Below, piece by piece: positions 7,930 to 17,472 of a stretch of DNA of 64,000 nt (its first letter is position 1; every line of letters begins with the position of its first letter). Origin of the DNA: Acetobacteraceae bacterium (lineage in GTDB: Bacteria; Pseudomonadota; Alphaproteobacteria; Acetobacterales; Acetobacteraceae). Position numbers and translations under genes: made by a program. Below the pieces are notes generated by a model, which did no database searches, had not been told where the DNA came from, and saw only the letters and a list, made by a program, of their open reading frames with translations. The stretch covers positions 1 to 64,000 of the forward strand of contig JASHOF010000012.1 of assembly GCA_030041255.1 (NCBI GenBank), in the 5' to 3' direction.

Positions 7930-9462
7930 TCACTCGACTCCGAACCGGATCGGGCTGAGCTTGCGCTGCCCCATCGCGCCGCCGAAAAGGCCCGGCCTCA
8001 GTTCCCCGGCATCGCAGCCGTTGCCGAAGGAAAAGCCGCAAGTACCGCGAAGTTCATAGGCATTTTCCGCCTGCTCGCGGTGCGTGGTCGGGATCACGAA
8101 GCGGTCCTCGTAGTTGGCGATCGCCAGATAGCGATGCATCTCCTCGACCTCCGCAAGCCCGATGCCGACCTCTTCGAGCACCGCCATGTCGTCCGGTTCG
8201 CCAAGCTGCCGGGCGCGGAAGAAGCTGCGCATCGCCAGCAACCGCTCGAGCGCGGATACGACCGGCGCTTCTGCGCCGGCGGTCAGCAGGTTGGCCAGGT
8301 AGCGGACGGGGATGCGGAGCGAACGGACATCCGGAATCCGGCCGGCCATGTCGACCGCCCCGGCGTTCGCCCGCGCCTGGATCGGAGAAAGCGGCGGCAC
8401 GTACCACACCATCGGCAGCGTGCGATATTCCGGGTGCAGCGGAAAGGCGATCCTCCACTCGACCGCCATCTTGTAGGTGGGAGAGTGCTCGGCCGCAGCA
8501 ATCCAGGCCTCCGGCACACCGCCTGCCCTTGCCTCAGCCTGGATCCGCGGATCGTGCGGGTCAAGAAACAGCCCGAGCTGGGCCTCGTACAGATCCTCGG
8601 GGTCTTCGACACTCGCCGCCCGCTCGATTCCGTCGGCGTCATAAAGCAGCACACCGAGGTAGCGGATACGGCCCACACAAGTCTCGGAACAGACCGTCGG
8701 CTGGCCGACCTCGATGCGCGGATAGCAGAAGATGCATTTCTCCGCCTTGCCCGTATTCCAGTTGTAATAGATCTTCTTGTACGGACAGCCGGAGACGCAC
8801 ATCCGCCAGCCGCGGCACTTGTCCTGGTCGATCAGGACGATGCCATCCTCCTCGCGCTTGTAGATCGAGCCAGACGGGCAGGAGGCGACGCAGCTCGGAT
8901 TGAGACAATGCTCACATAACCGTGGCAAATACATCATGAAGGTGTTTTCGAACTCGCCGTAAATCTCCTTCTGCACCTGTTCGAAATTGTAGTCCTTGGA
9001 GCGCCTGGCGAACTCGCCACCCAGGATTTCCTCCCAGTTCGGGCCCCACTCGATCTTGTCCATCGTCTCGCCGCTGACGAGCGAGATCGGGCGCGCGACG
9101 GGCGAGGTGGCAAGCTCCGGCGCGTTGTGCAGGTACGCGTAATCGAACGTGAATGGCTCGTAATAGTCGTCGATCTCTGGCAGATTCGGGTTGGCGAAGA
9201 TATTGGCAAGGATGGCCCACCTGCCTCCCTGCCGCGGCACGATCCTGCCGTTCGCCTTCCGCTTCCACCCGCCCCGCCAGCGCTCCTGGTTCTCCCAGTC
9301 CTTGGGATAGCCGATGCCCGGCTTCGTCTCCACATTGTTGAACCACGCGTACTCCATGCCCTCGCGCGAGGTCCAGACATTCTTGCAGGTGACCGAGCAG
9401 GTGTGGCAGCCGATGCACTTGTCGAGGTTGAGGACCATCGCGATCTGCGCCCGGATCTTCAT
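7930..9462 (-). CDS. narH: Respiratory nitrate reductase beta subunit, four-cluster ferredoxin
   Basis: NarH carries electrons from NarI heme to NarG. The 510-residue product shows all four cysteine groups: CIGCHTCSVTC at residues 16-26, CEHCLNPSCVASCP near 183, CRGWRMCVSGCP near 216 (Trp in place of the second Cys marks the 3Fe-4S cluster, as in the family), and CIFCYPRIEVGQPTVCSETC near 243. The length is typical of NarH. There is no export signal, in keeping with a complex facing the cytoplasm. It follows narG by 13 bases and precedes narJ by 10. Confidence 0.97.
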   Translation of the reverse strand: MKIRAQIAMVLNLDKCIGCHTCSVTCKNVWTSREGMEYAWFNNVETKPGIGYPKDWENQERWRGGWKRKANGRIVPRQGGRWAILANIFANPNLPEIDDYYEPFTFDYAYLHNAPELATSPVARPISLVSGETMDKIEWGPNWEEILGGEFARRSKDYNFEQVQKEIYGEFENTFMMYLPRLCEHCLNPSCVASCPSGSIYKREEDGIVLIDQDKCRGWRMCVSGCPYKKIYYNWNTGKAEKCIFCYPRIEVGQPTVCSETCVGRIRYLGVLLYDADGIERAASVEDPEDLYEAQLGLFLDPHDPRIQAEARAGGVPEAWIAAAEHSPTYKMAVEWRIAFPLHPEYRTLPMVWYVPPLSPIQARANAGAVDMAGRIPDVRSLRIPVRYLANLLTAGAEAPVVSALERLLAMRSFFRARQLGEPDDMAVLEEVGIGLAEVEEMHRYLAIANYEDRFVIPTTHREQAENAYELRGTCGFSFGNGCDAGELRPGLFGGAMGQRKLSPIRFGVE

Positions 9463-9475
9463 CGCCTGTCCCCCC

Positions 9476-12400
9476 TTACTCCGCCGCCTGGCGTTCGGGT
9501 TCGTTCATCCAGTCGATCTTCGCCATCCGCCGCACGATCACGAACTCATCGCGATTTGCTCCTACCGTGCCGTAGTAGTTGAGCCCGTAGGAAAGCTGCG
9601 CGTAGCCACCAACCATGTGGGTTGGCTTGAGCAGCGTCCTGGTCACGGAGTTGTGGATTCCACCCCTGAGGCCGGTCACCTCGGAGCCCGGCACGTTCAC
9701 GATCTTCTCCTGCGCGTGATACATCAGGCACATACCCGCCTGCACGCGCTGGCTTACCACGGCGCGCGCCGTGATCGCGCCGTTCAGATTGAAAAGCTCG
9801 ATCCAGTCATTGTCGGCAATCCCTGCCGCCCTGGCGTCCGTCTCCGAGATCCACACGATCGGCCCGCCGCGCGAGAGCGTCAGCATGATCAGATTGTCGG
9901 TATAGGTCGTGTGGATGCCCCACTTCTGGTGCGGCGTGATGAAGTTGAGCACGATCTCGGGGGCTCCGTTGCTGCGCTTGCCAAGCAGCGGTGCCACCGT
10001 GCGGGTATCGACGGGCGGGCGGTAGAGGGCGAATCCCTCCCCGAAATCGCGCATCCACCGGTGATCCTGATAGAAATGCTGGCGTCCGGAAAGCGTCCGC
10101 CACGGAATAAGCTCGTGGACATTGGTGTAGCTTGCATTGTAGCTCACGCTCTCACTCTCGATCCCCGACCATGTCGGCGAGGTGATGATCTTGCGTGGCT
10201 GCGCTACGATATCGTGGAAGCGGATCTTCTCGTCCTCCCGTGCACTCGCGAGATGCCGATGCTCGCGGCCGGTGATCCGTGAAAGTGCTTCCCAGGCCTT
10301 GGCGGCGACGTGGCCATTGGTCTCGGGCGCAAGCGAAAGAATCACCTCTGCGGCATCGATGTCGGTCGCGATGGAAGGTCGCCCCTTCGTCGCCCCCTCT
10401 TCGACGACGAGATGGTTCAGCTCGCCAAGCTCATGCACCTCCGCCGCCGTGTTCCAACTGATCCCCTTGCCGCCGTTGCCCAAGGTATCCATGAGCGGCC
10501 CGAGTGCCGTATAGCGGCGATACGTATTCGGATAGTCCCGCTCCACCACGCTGATCCCGGGCCCCGTGCGGCCCGGAACGAGGTCGCATTCCCCTTTCTT
10601 CCAGTCCAGCACCTCCAATGGCTGCGCCAGTTCCGTCGGCGTGTCGTGCTGCAACGGCGTCAGCACCACGTCCTGCTCGATACCGAGATGGCCCGGCGCG
10701 AGCGCCGAGAAGCGCCCGGCGATCGCCTTGTAGATCTCCCAGTCGCTTCGCGATTCCCACACCGGATCGACCGCCGCGGAAAGTGGATGGATGAACGGAT
10801 GCATGTCCGTGGTATTGAGATCGTTCTTCTCGTACCAGGTTGCGGTCGGCAGAACGACGTCCGAGTAAAGACAGCTCGTGGACATCCGGAAATCGAGCGT
10901 CACCACAAGATCGAGTTTTCCCTCCGGCGCCGGATCGCGCCAGACGACCTCTTCCGGCTTCTGCCCGCCTTCCTCGCCGAGATCCTTGCCCTGCAGGCCG
11001 TTTTTCGTGCCGAGGAAATGGCGCAGGAAATACTCATGGCCCTTGCCGGACGAGCCGAACAGGTTGGAACGCCAGAGGAAGAGATTGCGAGGGAAATTCG
11101 CCGGCTTGTCGGGATCCTCCGCGGCCATGCGCAGCCGCCCGGATTTCAGCCCTTCGACCACATAGTCCTTCACCGCCACTCCCGCCTCTCGCGCCGCGGC
11201 GGCGAGCCCCAGGGGATTGGTCTCGAGTTGCGGCGCCGAAGGCAGCCAGCCCATGCGCTCGGCCCGCACATTGAGATCGATCATGCCACCCTGGTACGCG
11301 CGCTTGTCCGCCAGCGGAGAGAGCAGTTCCTCCACCCCTACCTTCTCGTAGCGCCACTGGTCGCTGTGCGCGTAGAAGAACGACGTTCCCGCCATGTGCC
11401 GCGGCGGCCGTACCCAGTCCAGCGCGAAGGTGAGCGCGGCCCAGCCGGTCTGCGGGCGCACCTTCTCCTGCCCGACATAATGCGAGAAGCCGCCACCCGA
11501 GACGCCGACCGTGCCGCACATCATGAGGAAATTGATGATGCTGCGATAGGTCATGTCCTGGTGGTACCAGTGATTGACGCCCGCGCCGATGATGACCATC
11601 GAGCGGCCCCGGGTCTTTTCAGCGGTCTCCGCGAAGCCGCGCGCAAGCGCAATCGCCTGGTCCGCCGCGACGCCCGTGATCGGCTCCTGCCAGGCCGGCG
11701 TGTAGGGCACGTTGTCGGCGAACGACTGCGCCGCCGCTCCGCCCAGGCCGCGTTCCAGGCCATAATGCGCGCACAGGATATCGAACACGGTCGCGACCTC
11801 TGCGTCACCGTCGGCAAGCCTCACACGGCGCACAGGTACGTTTCGCACCAGCACATCCCCGCCCTGGTCGTTGCCGGTGAAGCGCTCGTGCGGCTGGTTG
11901 CCGAAATAGGGAAAGGCGAGCGGTAGAACTTCATCCCGCTTCCCGATCAGGCTGAGCGCAAGCCGCACCTCGCGCCGCGAAGCCCCGTCCTTCTCCTCGA
12001 GATTCCACTGCCCGCCCCCACCCGCCTTCGGCCAGCGATAGCCGATCGAGCCCTGCGGAACGACGATCTCACCCGTTGCCTCGTCCACCGCGAGTGTCTT
12101 CCACTCCGCGTTGTCGGCGGCACTTGTGCCGGGAAGGTCGCTCGCACGCAGAGTGCGTCCCGCAACCCAGCGCCCGCCCTGGCGATCGAGCCGCACCAGC
12201 ATCGGCAGGTCCGTGAAGCGGCGGCAATAATCTTCGAAATAAGGCACCTGGCGGTCGAGGAAGAATTCGCGAAGGATCACGTGTCCCACCGCCATCGCGA
12301 GTGCCGAGTCGGTGCCCTGCTTGGGATGCAGCCAGAGATCGGAGAGCTTGGCGACCTCCGAATAGTCCGGCGTGATCGCCACCACCTTGGTGCCGTTGTA

Positions 12401-13213
12401 GCGCGCCTCGACGAAGAAATGCGCATCGGGTGTGCGCGTCTGCGGCACGTTCGAGCCCCAGGCGATGAGGTACGCCGAATTGTACCAGTCGGCCGATTCC
12501 GGCACGTCGGTCTGTTCGCCCCAGGTCTGCGGGCTCGAGGGGGGCAGGTCGCAGTACCAGTCGTAGAAGGAGAGCATCGTCCCGCCGATCAGGCTGAGAT
12601 AGCGGGCGCCCGATGCAAAGGAGACCATCGACATCGCCGGAATCGGCGAGAACCCGACCACGCGATCCGGCCCGTATGTTTTGATGGTATGGATGTTGGC
12701 CGCGGCGATGATCTCGGTCACCTCCTCCCAGCTCGAGCGCACGAACCCCCCGCGCCCGCGCATGCTCTTGTAGCCACCTGCCTGTCCGGCATCGTTCACG
12801 ATCGCAGCCCACGCCTCGACCGGCGCCAGCCTCTCCCGCGCCCGGCGCCAGGCCTGCACCAGCCGCCCGCGCACCATCGGATATTTGAGCCGGTTCGCAC
12901 TGTACAGATACCAACTGTAGGAGGCACCGCGCGAACACCCGCGCGGCTCGTGATTCGGCATGCCGGGACGCGTGCGCGGATAGTCGGTCTGCTGCGTTTC
13001 CCACGTGACGACGCCGCCCTTGACGTAGATTTTCCAACTGCAGGAGCCGGTGCAGTTCACCCCGTGCGTCGAGCGCACGATCTTGTCGTGCTGCCAACGC
13101 AGCCGATAGCCCTCCTCCCAGGTGCGATTCTCCTGCCGCACTTCGCCGAGCCCGCTCGCGAACGGCTCACGCCTGCGCGTGAAATAGCTGAGCCGATCCA
13201 GGAAGTGGCTCAT
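9476..13213 (-). CDS. narG: Respiratory nitrate reductase alpha subunit (Mo-bisMGD catalytic subunit)
   Basis: NarG reduces nitrate to nitrite on the cytoplasmic side. The product has 1245 residues, the expected size. The FS0 iron-sulfur site is seen as His50, Cys54, Cys58 (STHGVNCTGSCSW) and Cys93 (EPRGCSRGASYSW). The molybdenum Asp lies in FYDWYCDLPPSSPQTWGEQT, and SNVPQTRTPDAHF and the family C-terminus (GGYAQLSYGLNYYGTVG, NRDEFV) follow. The ATG at 13213 overlaps the narK stop by 4 bases. The frame stays open upstream, but that part is narK read in another frame. The conserved N-terminus MSHFLDRLSYFTRRREPFA supports this start. Confidence 0.97.
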   Translation of the reverse strand: MSHFLDRLSYFTRRREPFASGLGEVRQENRTWEEGYRLRWQHDKIVRSTHGVNCTGSCSWKIYVKGGVVTWETQQTDYPRTRPGMPNHEPRGCSRGASYSWYLYSANRLKYPMVRGRLVQAWRRARERLAPVEAWAAIVNDAGQAGGYKSMRGRGGFVRSSWEEVTEIIAAANIHTIKTYGPDRVVGFSPIPAMSMVSFASGARYLSLIGGTMLSFYDWYCDLPPSSPQTWGEQTDVPESADWYNSAYLIAWGSNVPQTRTPDAHFFVEARYNGTKVVAITPDYSEVAKLSDLWLHPKQGTDSALAMAVGHVILREFFLDRQVPYFEDYCRRFTDLPMLVRLDRQGGRWVAGRTLRASDLPGTSAADNAEWKTLAVDEATGEIVVPQGSIGYRWPKAGGGGQWNLEEKDGASRREVRLALSLIGKRDEVLPLAFPYFGNQPHERFTGNDQGGDVLVRNVPVRRVRLADGDAEVATVFDILCAHYGLERGLGGAAAQSFADNVPYTPAWQEPITGVAADQAIALARGFAETAEKTRGRSMVIIGAGVNHWYHQDMTYRSIINFLMMCGTVGVSGGGFSHYVGQEKVRPQTGWAALTFALDWVRPPRHMAGTSFFYAHSDQWRYEKVGVEELLSPLADKRAYQGGMIDLNVRAERMGWLPSAPQLETNPLGLAAAAREAGVAVKDYVVEGLKSGRLRMAAEDPDKPANFPRNLFLWRSNLFGSSGKGHEYFLRHFLGTKNGLQGKDLGEEGGQKPEEVVWRDPAPEGKLDLVVTLDFRMSTSCLYSDVVLPTATWYEKNDLNTTDMHPFIHPLSAAVDPVWESRSDWEIYKAIAGRFSALAPGHLGIEQDVVLTPLQHDTPTELAQPLEVLDWKKGECDLVPGRTGPGISVVERDYPNTYRRYTALGPLMDTLGNGGKGISWNTAAEVHELGELNHLVVEEGATKGRPSIATDIDAAEVILSLAPETNGHVAAKAWEALSRITGREHRHLASAREDEKIRFHDIVAQPRKIITSPTWSGIESESVSYNASYTNVHELIPWRTLSGRQHFYQDHRWMRDFGEGFALYRPPVDTRTVAPLLGKRSNGAPEIVLNFITPHQKWGIHTTYTDNLIMLTLSRGGPIVWISETDARAAGIADNDWIELFNLNGAITARAVVSQRVQAGMCLMYHAQEKIVNVPGSEVTGLRGGIHNSVTRTLLKPTHMVGGYAQLSYGLNYYGTVGANRDEFVIVRRMAKIDWMNEPERQAAE

Positions 13214-14493
13214 GCAGCGTCCCCCTTTCTGGCCGCGGTCACGACTTTTCCGTACGCGGATTCGGCCGGCATATCGCCCATCACCGGCAGGCGCCTGACT
13301 TCGGTAACATAGATCAGGATCAGAGAGACCCAGACGATGCCGTAGAGAAGCATGAAGCAGCTCGAATTGATGCCGATCCAGTCGCGGATCGCGCCGAACA
13401 GGATCGGCAGCAGAAAGCCACCGAGCCCGCCGGCAAGGCCCACGATGCCGGTCACGATGCCCATTTCCCGGGGAAAATCGTCGCCGATATATTTGAAGGT
13501 CGAGGCCATGCCCGCGGCAAACGCCACGCCCAGCACGAACACAAGCATGGTGAACCCCCAGACGGGCAGGCCGATATGGAACTGCGCCTGGCCGCGGACG
13601 GTGTGAATGATGAGTTCGGTCTGCGGATAGGACAGGATGAAGAGTGCGATCCAGGCCGCCCACAGCACCCACCACGTTACGTTGTGGGCGCCGAAGCGGT
13701 CCGCAAGCCAGCCGCCGAGCGCCCGCAGCGCGCCACCAGGCAGCGAGAAACACGCCGCCAGCAGTCCGGCGGCGGTGATGCCGAGGCCATATTCCTGCAC
13801 GAAATATTGCGGCATCCACACCGAAAGCGCCGTGAAGCCGCCGAACACGATCGAGTAATACTGGCAGTATTTCCAGACCCGCGGGTCCCTCAGGACGGCA
13901 AGCTGCTTTTCGAATGAGGGTGCCGGCCCCCCGAGCAGCGGATCCGGGGCGGACAAGATCCAGAAAATGCCGGCCGTAAGCACCAGCGCGACCGCATAGA
14001 CCCGTGGCACGACAGGCCAACCGTAATGCGTGATGATGAGTGGTGCCACGAACATGTTGATCGCCGCCCCGCTCGTGCCGGCGCCGAACACCCCCATGGC
14101 GAAACCCTTCCGTTCGGGCGGAAAGAATCGCGACACATAGGGCGTGCCGACCGCAAACGAAGCGCCGACCAGCCCGAGCGCCAGCCCCAGCAGCAGCAAC
14201 TGCCAGAGTGCCGCCGCATAGCTCGAGACCCACACCGGCACCGCGCAGAGGAGCAGCAGGACAAACATCACGATCCTGCCGCCGAAACGGTCGGTCCAGA
14301 TGCCGAGCGGCAGGCGGAACAGGGCGCCGGTCAGAACCGGTGTTGCGGTCAGCAGCCCGAATTGCGTGGCATCGAGCCCGAGTTCCTTACGTATCGGAAT
14401 GCCGGTCACGCCGAACATCATCCAGACGGCAAAACATACGATGAAGGCCCAGGTCGTCACGAGCAGAACAACGATGTTGCTGGCCTGCCGCAT
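13210..14493 (-). CDS. narK: Nitrate/nitrite transporter, NarK type (MFS)
   Basis: A 427-residue major facilitator protein with about 12 membrane segments, first gene of the nar operon. The substrate-site arginines seen in NarK structures have counterparts in ALFRLPLGIWTDRFGGR (TM2 region) and GGALRALGGWLADRFG (TM8 region). A nitrate-signature-like Gly-rich segment, GVFGAGTSGAAINMFVAP, is also present. A frame-extending ATG lies at 14523, but ATG 14493 has CGGGGA about 8 bases upstream and gives the usual start just before TM1. It overlaps narG by 4 bases. There is one NarK copy, not the NarK1-NarK2 fusion found in denitrifiers. Whether it is a proton symporter or a nitrate/nitrite antiporter cannot be decided. 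Confidence 0.94.
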   Translation of the reverse strand: MRQASNIVVLLVTTWAFIVCFAVWMMFGVTGIPIRKELGLDATQFGLLTATPVLTGALFRLPLGIWTDRFGGRIVMFVLLLLCAVPVWVSSYAAALWQLLLLGLALGLVGASFAVGTPYVSRFFPPERKGFAMGVFGAGTSGAAINMFVAPLIITHYGWPVVPRVYAVALVLTAGIFWILSAPDPLLGGPAPSFEKQLAVLRDPRVWKYCQYYSIVFGGFTALSVWMPQYFVQEYGLGITAAGLLAACFSLPGGALRALGGWLADRFGAHNVTWWVLWAAWIALFILSYPQTELIIHTVRGQAQFHIGLPVWGFTMLVFVLGVAFAAGMASTFKYIGDDFPREMGIVTGIVGLAGGLGGFLLPILFGAIRDWIGINSSCFMLLYGIVWVSLILIYVTEVRRLPVMGDMPAESAYGKVVTAARKGDAA

Positions 14494-14594
14494 GTTTGCG
14501 TTCCCCGCGTTGACGTACATCATTGGCTCACGGTCCGCGAGTCGTTTTCCTCGGCGGAAGGGCTCCTTTCGCGCTGCCGCCGACCATGCGCCCC

Positions 14595-14613
14595 GATCCC
14601 GATCTACGGGATC
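14595..14613. promoter_or_regulatory. Inverted repeat between dksA and narK
   Basis: GATCCCG and CGGGATC flank the 5-base spacer ATCTA, a perfect 7-base inverted repeat 102 bases before the narK start and downstream of dksA. There is no T-run, so it is a poor terminator; its position suits an operator for the nar operon. I see no TTGAT-N4-ATCAA FNR site in 14494-14718. Confidence 0.3.
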
Positions 14614-14718
14614 CGCGTAACGATCAGGGTTGCGCTCGAATCCGGCGTGCCTCGGGCGGTTTCTTGTACCGGTTACGCCAGGCGGCGGCTGCGCGCAGGC
14701 GACAGACCCGGCACGGCT

Positions 14719-15135
14719 TCAGTCGCCACGATGCACCCGTTCCATTCGCTCGTGCCGCTCCTGCGCTTCGAGCGAAAGGGTGGCAATCGGTCGCGCCTCG
14801 AGCCGGCGGATGCCGATCGGCTCGCCGCTCTCCTCGCAGTAACCGTAGGCGCCGGCCTCGATCCGCGCCAACGCCTGATCGATCTTGCTGACCAGTTTGC
14901 GGGCGCGATCACGGGTGCGAAGTTCCAGCGCCCGGTCGGTTTCAACGCTGGCCCGGTCCGTCACGTCGGCCTCGCGGATGCCGCCTTCGGAAAGGCTGGC
15001 CAGGGTGCCATCGGCTTCGCGCAGCAAGTCGGCGCGCCAGTTGAGAAGCTTGCGCCGGAAATACTCGATCTGCAGGGGATTCATGAATTCCTCGCTCTCT
15101 GAAGGGCGATAATCGGGCGGCAACGTCACCATCAT
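14719..15135 (-). CDS. dksA: RNA polymerase-binding transcription factor DksA, cysteine-poor type
   Basis: DksA binds the secondary channel of RNA polymerase and works with ppGpp in the stringent response. The 138-residue product has the coiled coil (about residues 25-95, with DVTDRASVETDRALELRTRD; the two Asp of the DxxDxA-like tip are present) and the globular end AYGYCEESGEPIGIRRLEAR, then ATLSLEAQERHE. Of the four zinc cysteines only one (Cys100) remains; the others are Ser, Ser and Ala. From memory, alphaproteobacterial DksA proteins commonly look like this, so it is probably functional without zinc. The start is ATG 15135, directly followed by a second ATG. Confidence 0.92.
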   Translation of the reverse strand: MMVTLPPDYRPSESEEFMNPLQIEYFRRKLLNWRADLLREADGTLASLSEGGIREADVTDRASVETDRALELRTRDRARKLVSKIDQALARIEAGAYGYCEESGEPIGIRRLEARPIATLSLEAQERHERMERVHRGD

Positions 15136-15262
15136 CGAGCCTTGTTCCTGCGTGTCGGCCGGCCCGCCGGACCGGGCCGCGCGGCTTATAGCCACCACCA
15201 GGCATTCCGCCAAGCCGCCAGCACGCCGCCAGCACGCACATTCAACTAACTGACACTGAAGC

Positions 15263-15687
15263 TCATTCCTGCCCGGCCTCGCTTCGGGCGAGCTCGACCC
15301 GGGCGCGCAGCGCCACCGCCCGAACAAGCGCTGCAAGCTTCGGATCCGCCGCCTCCGGAAGTGCCTCCGCCAGCCTGGCCAGGCGGCGGAGCGTTCCCGC
15401 CTCGGCCGCCCCGCCGAGCAGCCGACCTGCAGCGCTCTCAACGCGTCCAGCATCGTCTCCCCGTGCCGTCGCGCCGCACGATTGCGGCTGCTGTTCGGCT
15501 CCGCCTCCTGCAGCGCCAGCATGGCGCCGAGGAGAGCGCTGGGCGCGGCAGCGCTGACGCTTCCCGTCTCCGGCCCGGCGGCCGGCGTTTCGGGCAAGGC
15601 GAAACCCGCACCCCCAGTCGGCGCAAGCCGTCCGCGACCAACCGCCGCGCTCCGGCCTGGCCCTCCAAGGCGGTCGATCGTCGTCAT
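15263..15687 (-). pseudogene. fliX: Flagellar assembly regulator FliX, split by a frameshift
   Basis: FliX couples flagellar basal-body assembly to FlbD-dependent transcription in alphaproteobacteria. From ATG 15687 one frame reads MTTIDRLGGPG, then AGFALPETPAA, LLGAMLALQEAE and ETMLDALRALQ, a typical FliX N-terminal half. Near 15425 the family sequence jumps to another frame, which continues RLLGGAAEAGTLRRLARLAE and ALRARVELARSEAGQE to a stop at 15263. Adding one base near 15425 (GTCGG to GTCGGG) would join them into about 141 residues, the usual FliX length. So one base is missing, either as a real mutation or as a sequence error. Everything else is intact, which suggests a recent event or an artefact. 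Confidence 0.7.
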
Positions 15688-15904
15688 TGCTCGAGGCTCC
15701 TTCGACCCGAACCAACCTGCCGGCCGGCAACTCCTGCCGCCTGCCCCGCAGCAAACCACCACCGCCACCATCGATTCGCGCGGCAGGCTGCTTCGGCAGA
15801 CCCTTGGCACGCGGCTTGCCTCATCGAAGTGTCGTCAAAATTCCTTGACGTCCTGCTACCTGGGCCGGGCCGACCGGGAGGCCCAAAGGGATACCGGAAA
15901 CAGC

Positions 15905-17002
15905 ATGCGCTGGTGCCTTCTCCTGATCCTGCTCGCCGGTCTCCTTCCACAAGCCGCCAGGGCCCAGGTGCGGATCAAGGACATCACCGACGTCGAAGGT
16001 GTGCGCTCCAATCCGCTCGTCGGCTATGGCCTCGTGGTCGGGCTGAACGGCACCGGGGATCAACTCAACAACTCCGTGTTCACCCGCCAGTCGCTGATCG
16101 GCATGCTCGGCCGTCTCGGGGTCAGCGTGACCAACCTTGCCACCCAACTCCAGACCAAGGACGTGGCCGCCGTCATGGTCACCGCCAGCCTGCCGCCCTT
16201 CGCCCGCGAGGGCAGTCGCTTCGATGTCGCCGTCTCGGCGATGGGCGATGCCACCGATCTCAGCGGCGGCAACCTGCTGGTCACACCGCTCCTCGGCGCC
16301 GACGGCCAGGTCTATGGGGTCGCCCAAGGCCCCGTCGCCACCGGCGCCATCGCCGCCCACGGCGCGGCCCAGTCGGTCTCGCAAGGGGTGCCGACCTCGG
16401 GCAGGATCGCCAACGGCGCAACCGTCGAGCGCGAGGTCCCGTTCCGCCTGAGCACCGAACACACCCTCACGCTCGCACTCCGCAATCCAGACCTGACGAC
16501 CGCCGAACGGATCGCGACTGCCGTCAACCAGGCCATCGGCGACGGGACGGCGCACGTGAGCGACCCGCGCACCGTCACCCTCGAATTCGGCGGGCGGGAT
16601 GTCGTGGCCTCGCTCGCCAGAATCGAAGATTTGCCGGTTGCACCCGACAGCCCGGCGATCGTCGTGATCGACGAAGCCACCGGCACCATCGTGATGGGCG
16701 CCAACGTGCGAATCAGCGAAGTCGCGATCGCCCAGGGCAACCTGACCATCCGCGTCACCGAGACGCCGCAGGTGAGCCAGCCCGGGCCGCTCTCCAACGG
16801 CCGTACCGTGGTGACGCCGCAGACCAACATCCAGATCAGCACCGGCAGCGGCCACCGCCTCGCGCTGCTGAAACCGACGGTCACGCTCCAGCAGCTCGTG
16901 AGCGGCCTCAACTCCCTCGGCGTCGGGCCGTGCGACATGATCACCATTCTCCAGAACATCAAAGCTGCCGGCGCCCTTCAGGCCGAGCTCCGGGTGCGGT
17001 GA
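15905..17002 (+). CDS. flgI: Flagellar P-ring protein FlgI
   Basis: FlgI forms the periplasmic P ring around the flagellar rod. The 365-residue product has a Sec signal peptide (MRWCLLLILLAGLLPQAARA) directly followed by the family start QVRIKDITDVEGVRSNPLVG. Typical blocks follow: GYGLVVGLNGTGDQ, SLIGMLGRLGV, RTVVTPQTNIQI and the C-terminal TLQQLVSGLNSLGVGP. The frame extends upstream, but ATG 15905 gives the signal peptide and normal length. It is transcribed divergently from fliX. Its stop overlaps the next start (TGATG), so translation is coupled. Confidence 0.96.
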   Translation: MRWCLLLILLAGLLPQAARAQVRIKDITDVEGVRSNPLVGYGLVVGLNGTGDQLNNSVFTRQSLIGMLGRLGVSVTNLATQLQTKDVAAVMVTASLPPFAREGSRFDVAVSAMGDATDLSGGNLLVTPLLGADGQVYGVAQGPVATGAIAAHGAAQSVSQGVPTSGRIANGATVEREVPFRLSTEHTLTLALRNPDLTTAERIATAVNQAIGDGTAHVSDPRTVTLEFGGRDVVASLARIEDLPVAPDSPAIVVIDEATGTIVMGANVRISEVAIAQGNLTIRVTETPQVSQPGPLSNGRTVVTPQTNIQISTGSGHRLALLKPTVTLQQLVSGLNSLGVGPCDMITILQNIKAAGALQAELRVR

Positions 17003-17472
17003 TGGAATTTCCGCTCAGCGCAATGTCCCCGCTCGCGCCCGCCGCCACCCGCCAGATGATCGCCGGCAGTGCCGGTTTGCTCGCAGGTTCGGACCAGAGC
17101 CGCTTTCCGGTCCCGGAAAGCGCCTTCGCCGAGGCGCCGGGCGTTCCCGGGAGCCAGGTCGTCGGGGACTGGAGAAAGGCCGGGGACTTCGCCGCCATGG
17201 CGATCGGCGAGCTCCTGCAGCCGATCTTCGACACCGTGCACCTCTCGACGACCCTCTTCGGCGGCGGCACCGGCGAAGCGGCATGGAAGCCGATCCTGGT
17301 GCAGGCGATCGGCCAGGGGATCGCCCGCGACGGCGGCCTCGGCCTCACCGACACCGTCTTTCGCGAGCTGCTCCGCCAGCAGCAGGCCGCCGCGACCCCG
17401 CAACCTGGCGGCCCGCAACCTGGCGGACCGTCCGCGCCCGCCGCAGAGACCGCACCTCAAGGAGGCCCATGA
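17002..17472 (+). CDS. FlgJ N-terminal-like rod-binding protein (CheL type)
   Basis: A 156-residue protein that matches the rod-binding half of FlgJ and lacks the C-terminal muramidase; in alphaproteobacteria this stand-alone form is often called CheL. The core KAGDFAAMAIGELLQPIFDT, then FGGGTGEAAWKPILVQAIGQ and LTDTVFRELLRQQQ (residues about 55-135) is the family pattern of a helix, an (F)GGGxGExxW stretch and a final helix. The Pro/Gln tail carries a direct duplication of 15 bases (PQPGG twice). It overlaps flgI by one base and ends inside the start of the next gene. It probably guides rod assembly through the peptidoglycan. Confidence 0.85.
   Translation: MEFPLSAMSPLAPAATRQMIAGSAGLLAGSDQSRFPVPESAFAEAPGVPGSQVVGDWRKAGDFAAMAIGELLQPIFDTVHLSTTLFGGGTGEAAWKPILVQAIGQGIARDGGLGLTDTVFRELLRQQQAAATPQPGGPQPGGPSAPAAETAPQGGP

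Noticed and set aside
15136-15262. CGGCCCG/CGGGCCG stem between fliX and dksA as a terminator
   Set aside because: The stem has only 7 pairs and no T-run, and such GC-rich stems are expected by chance here.
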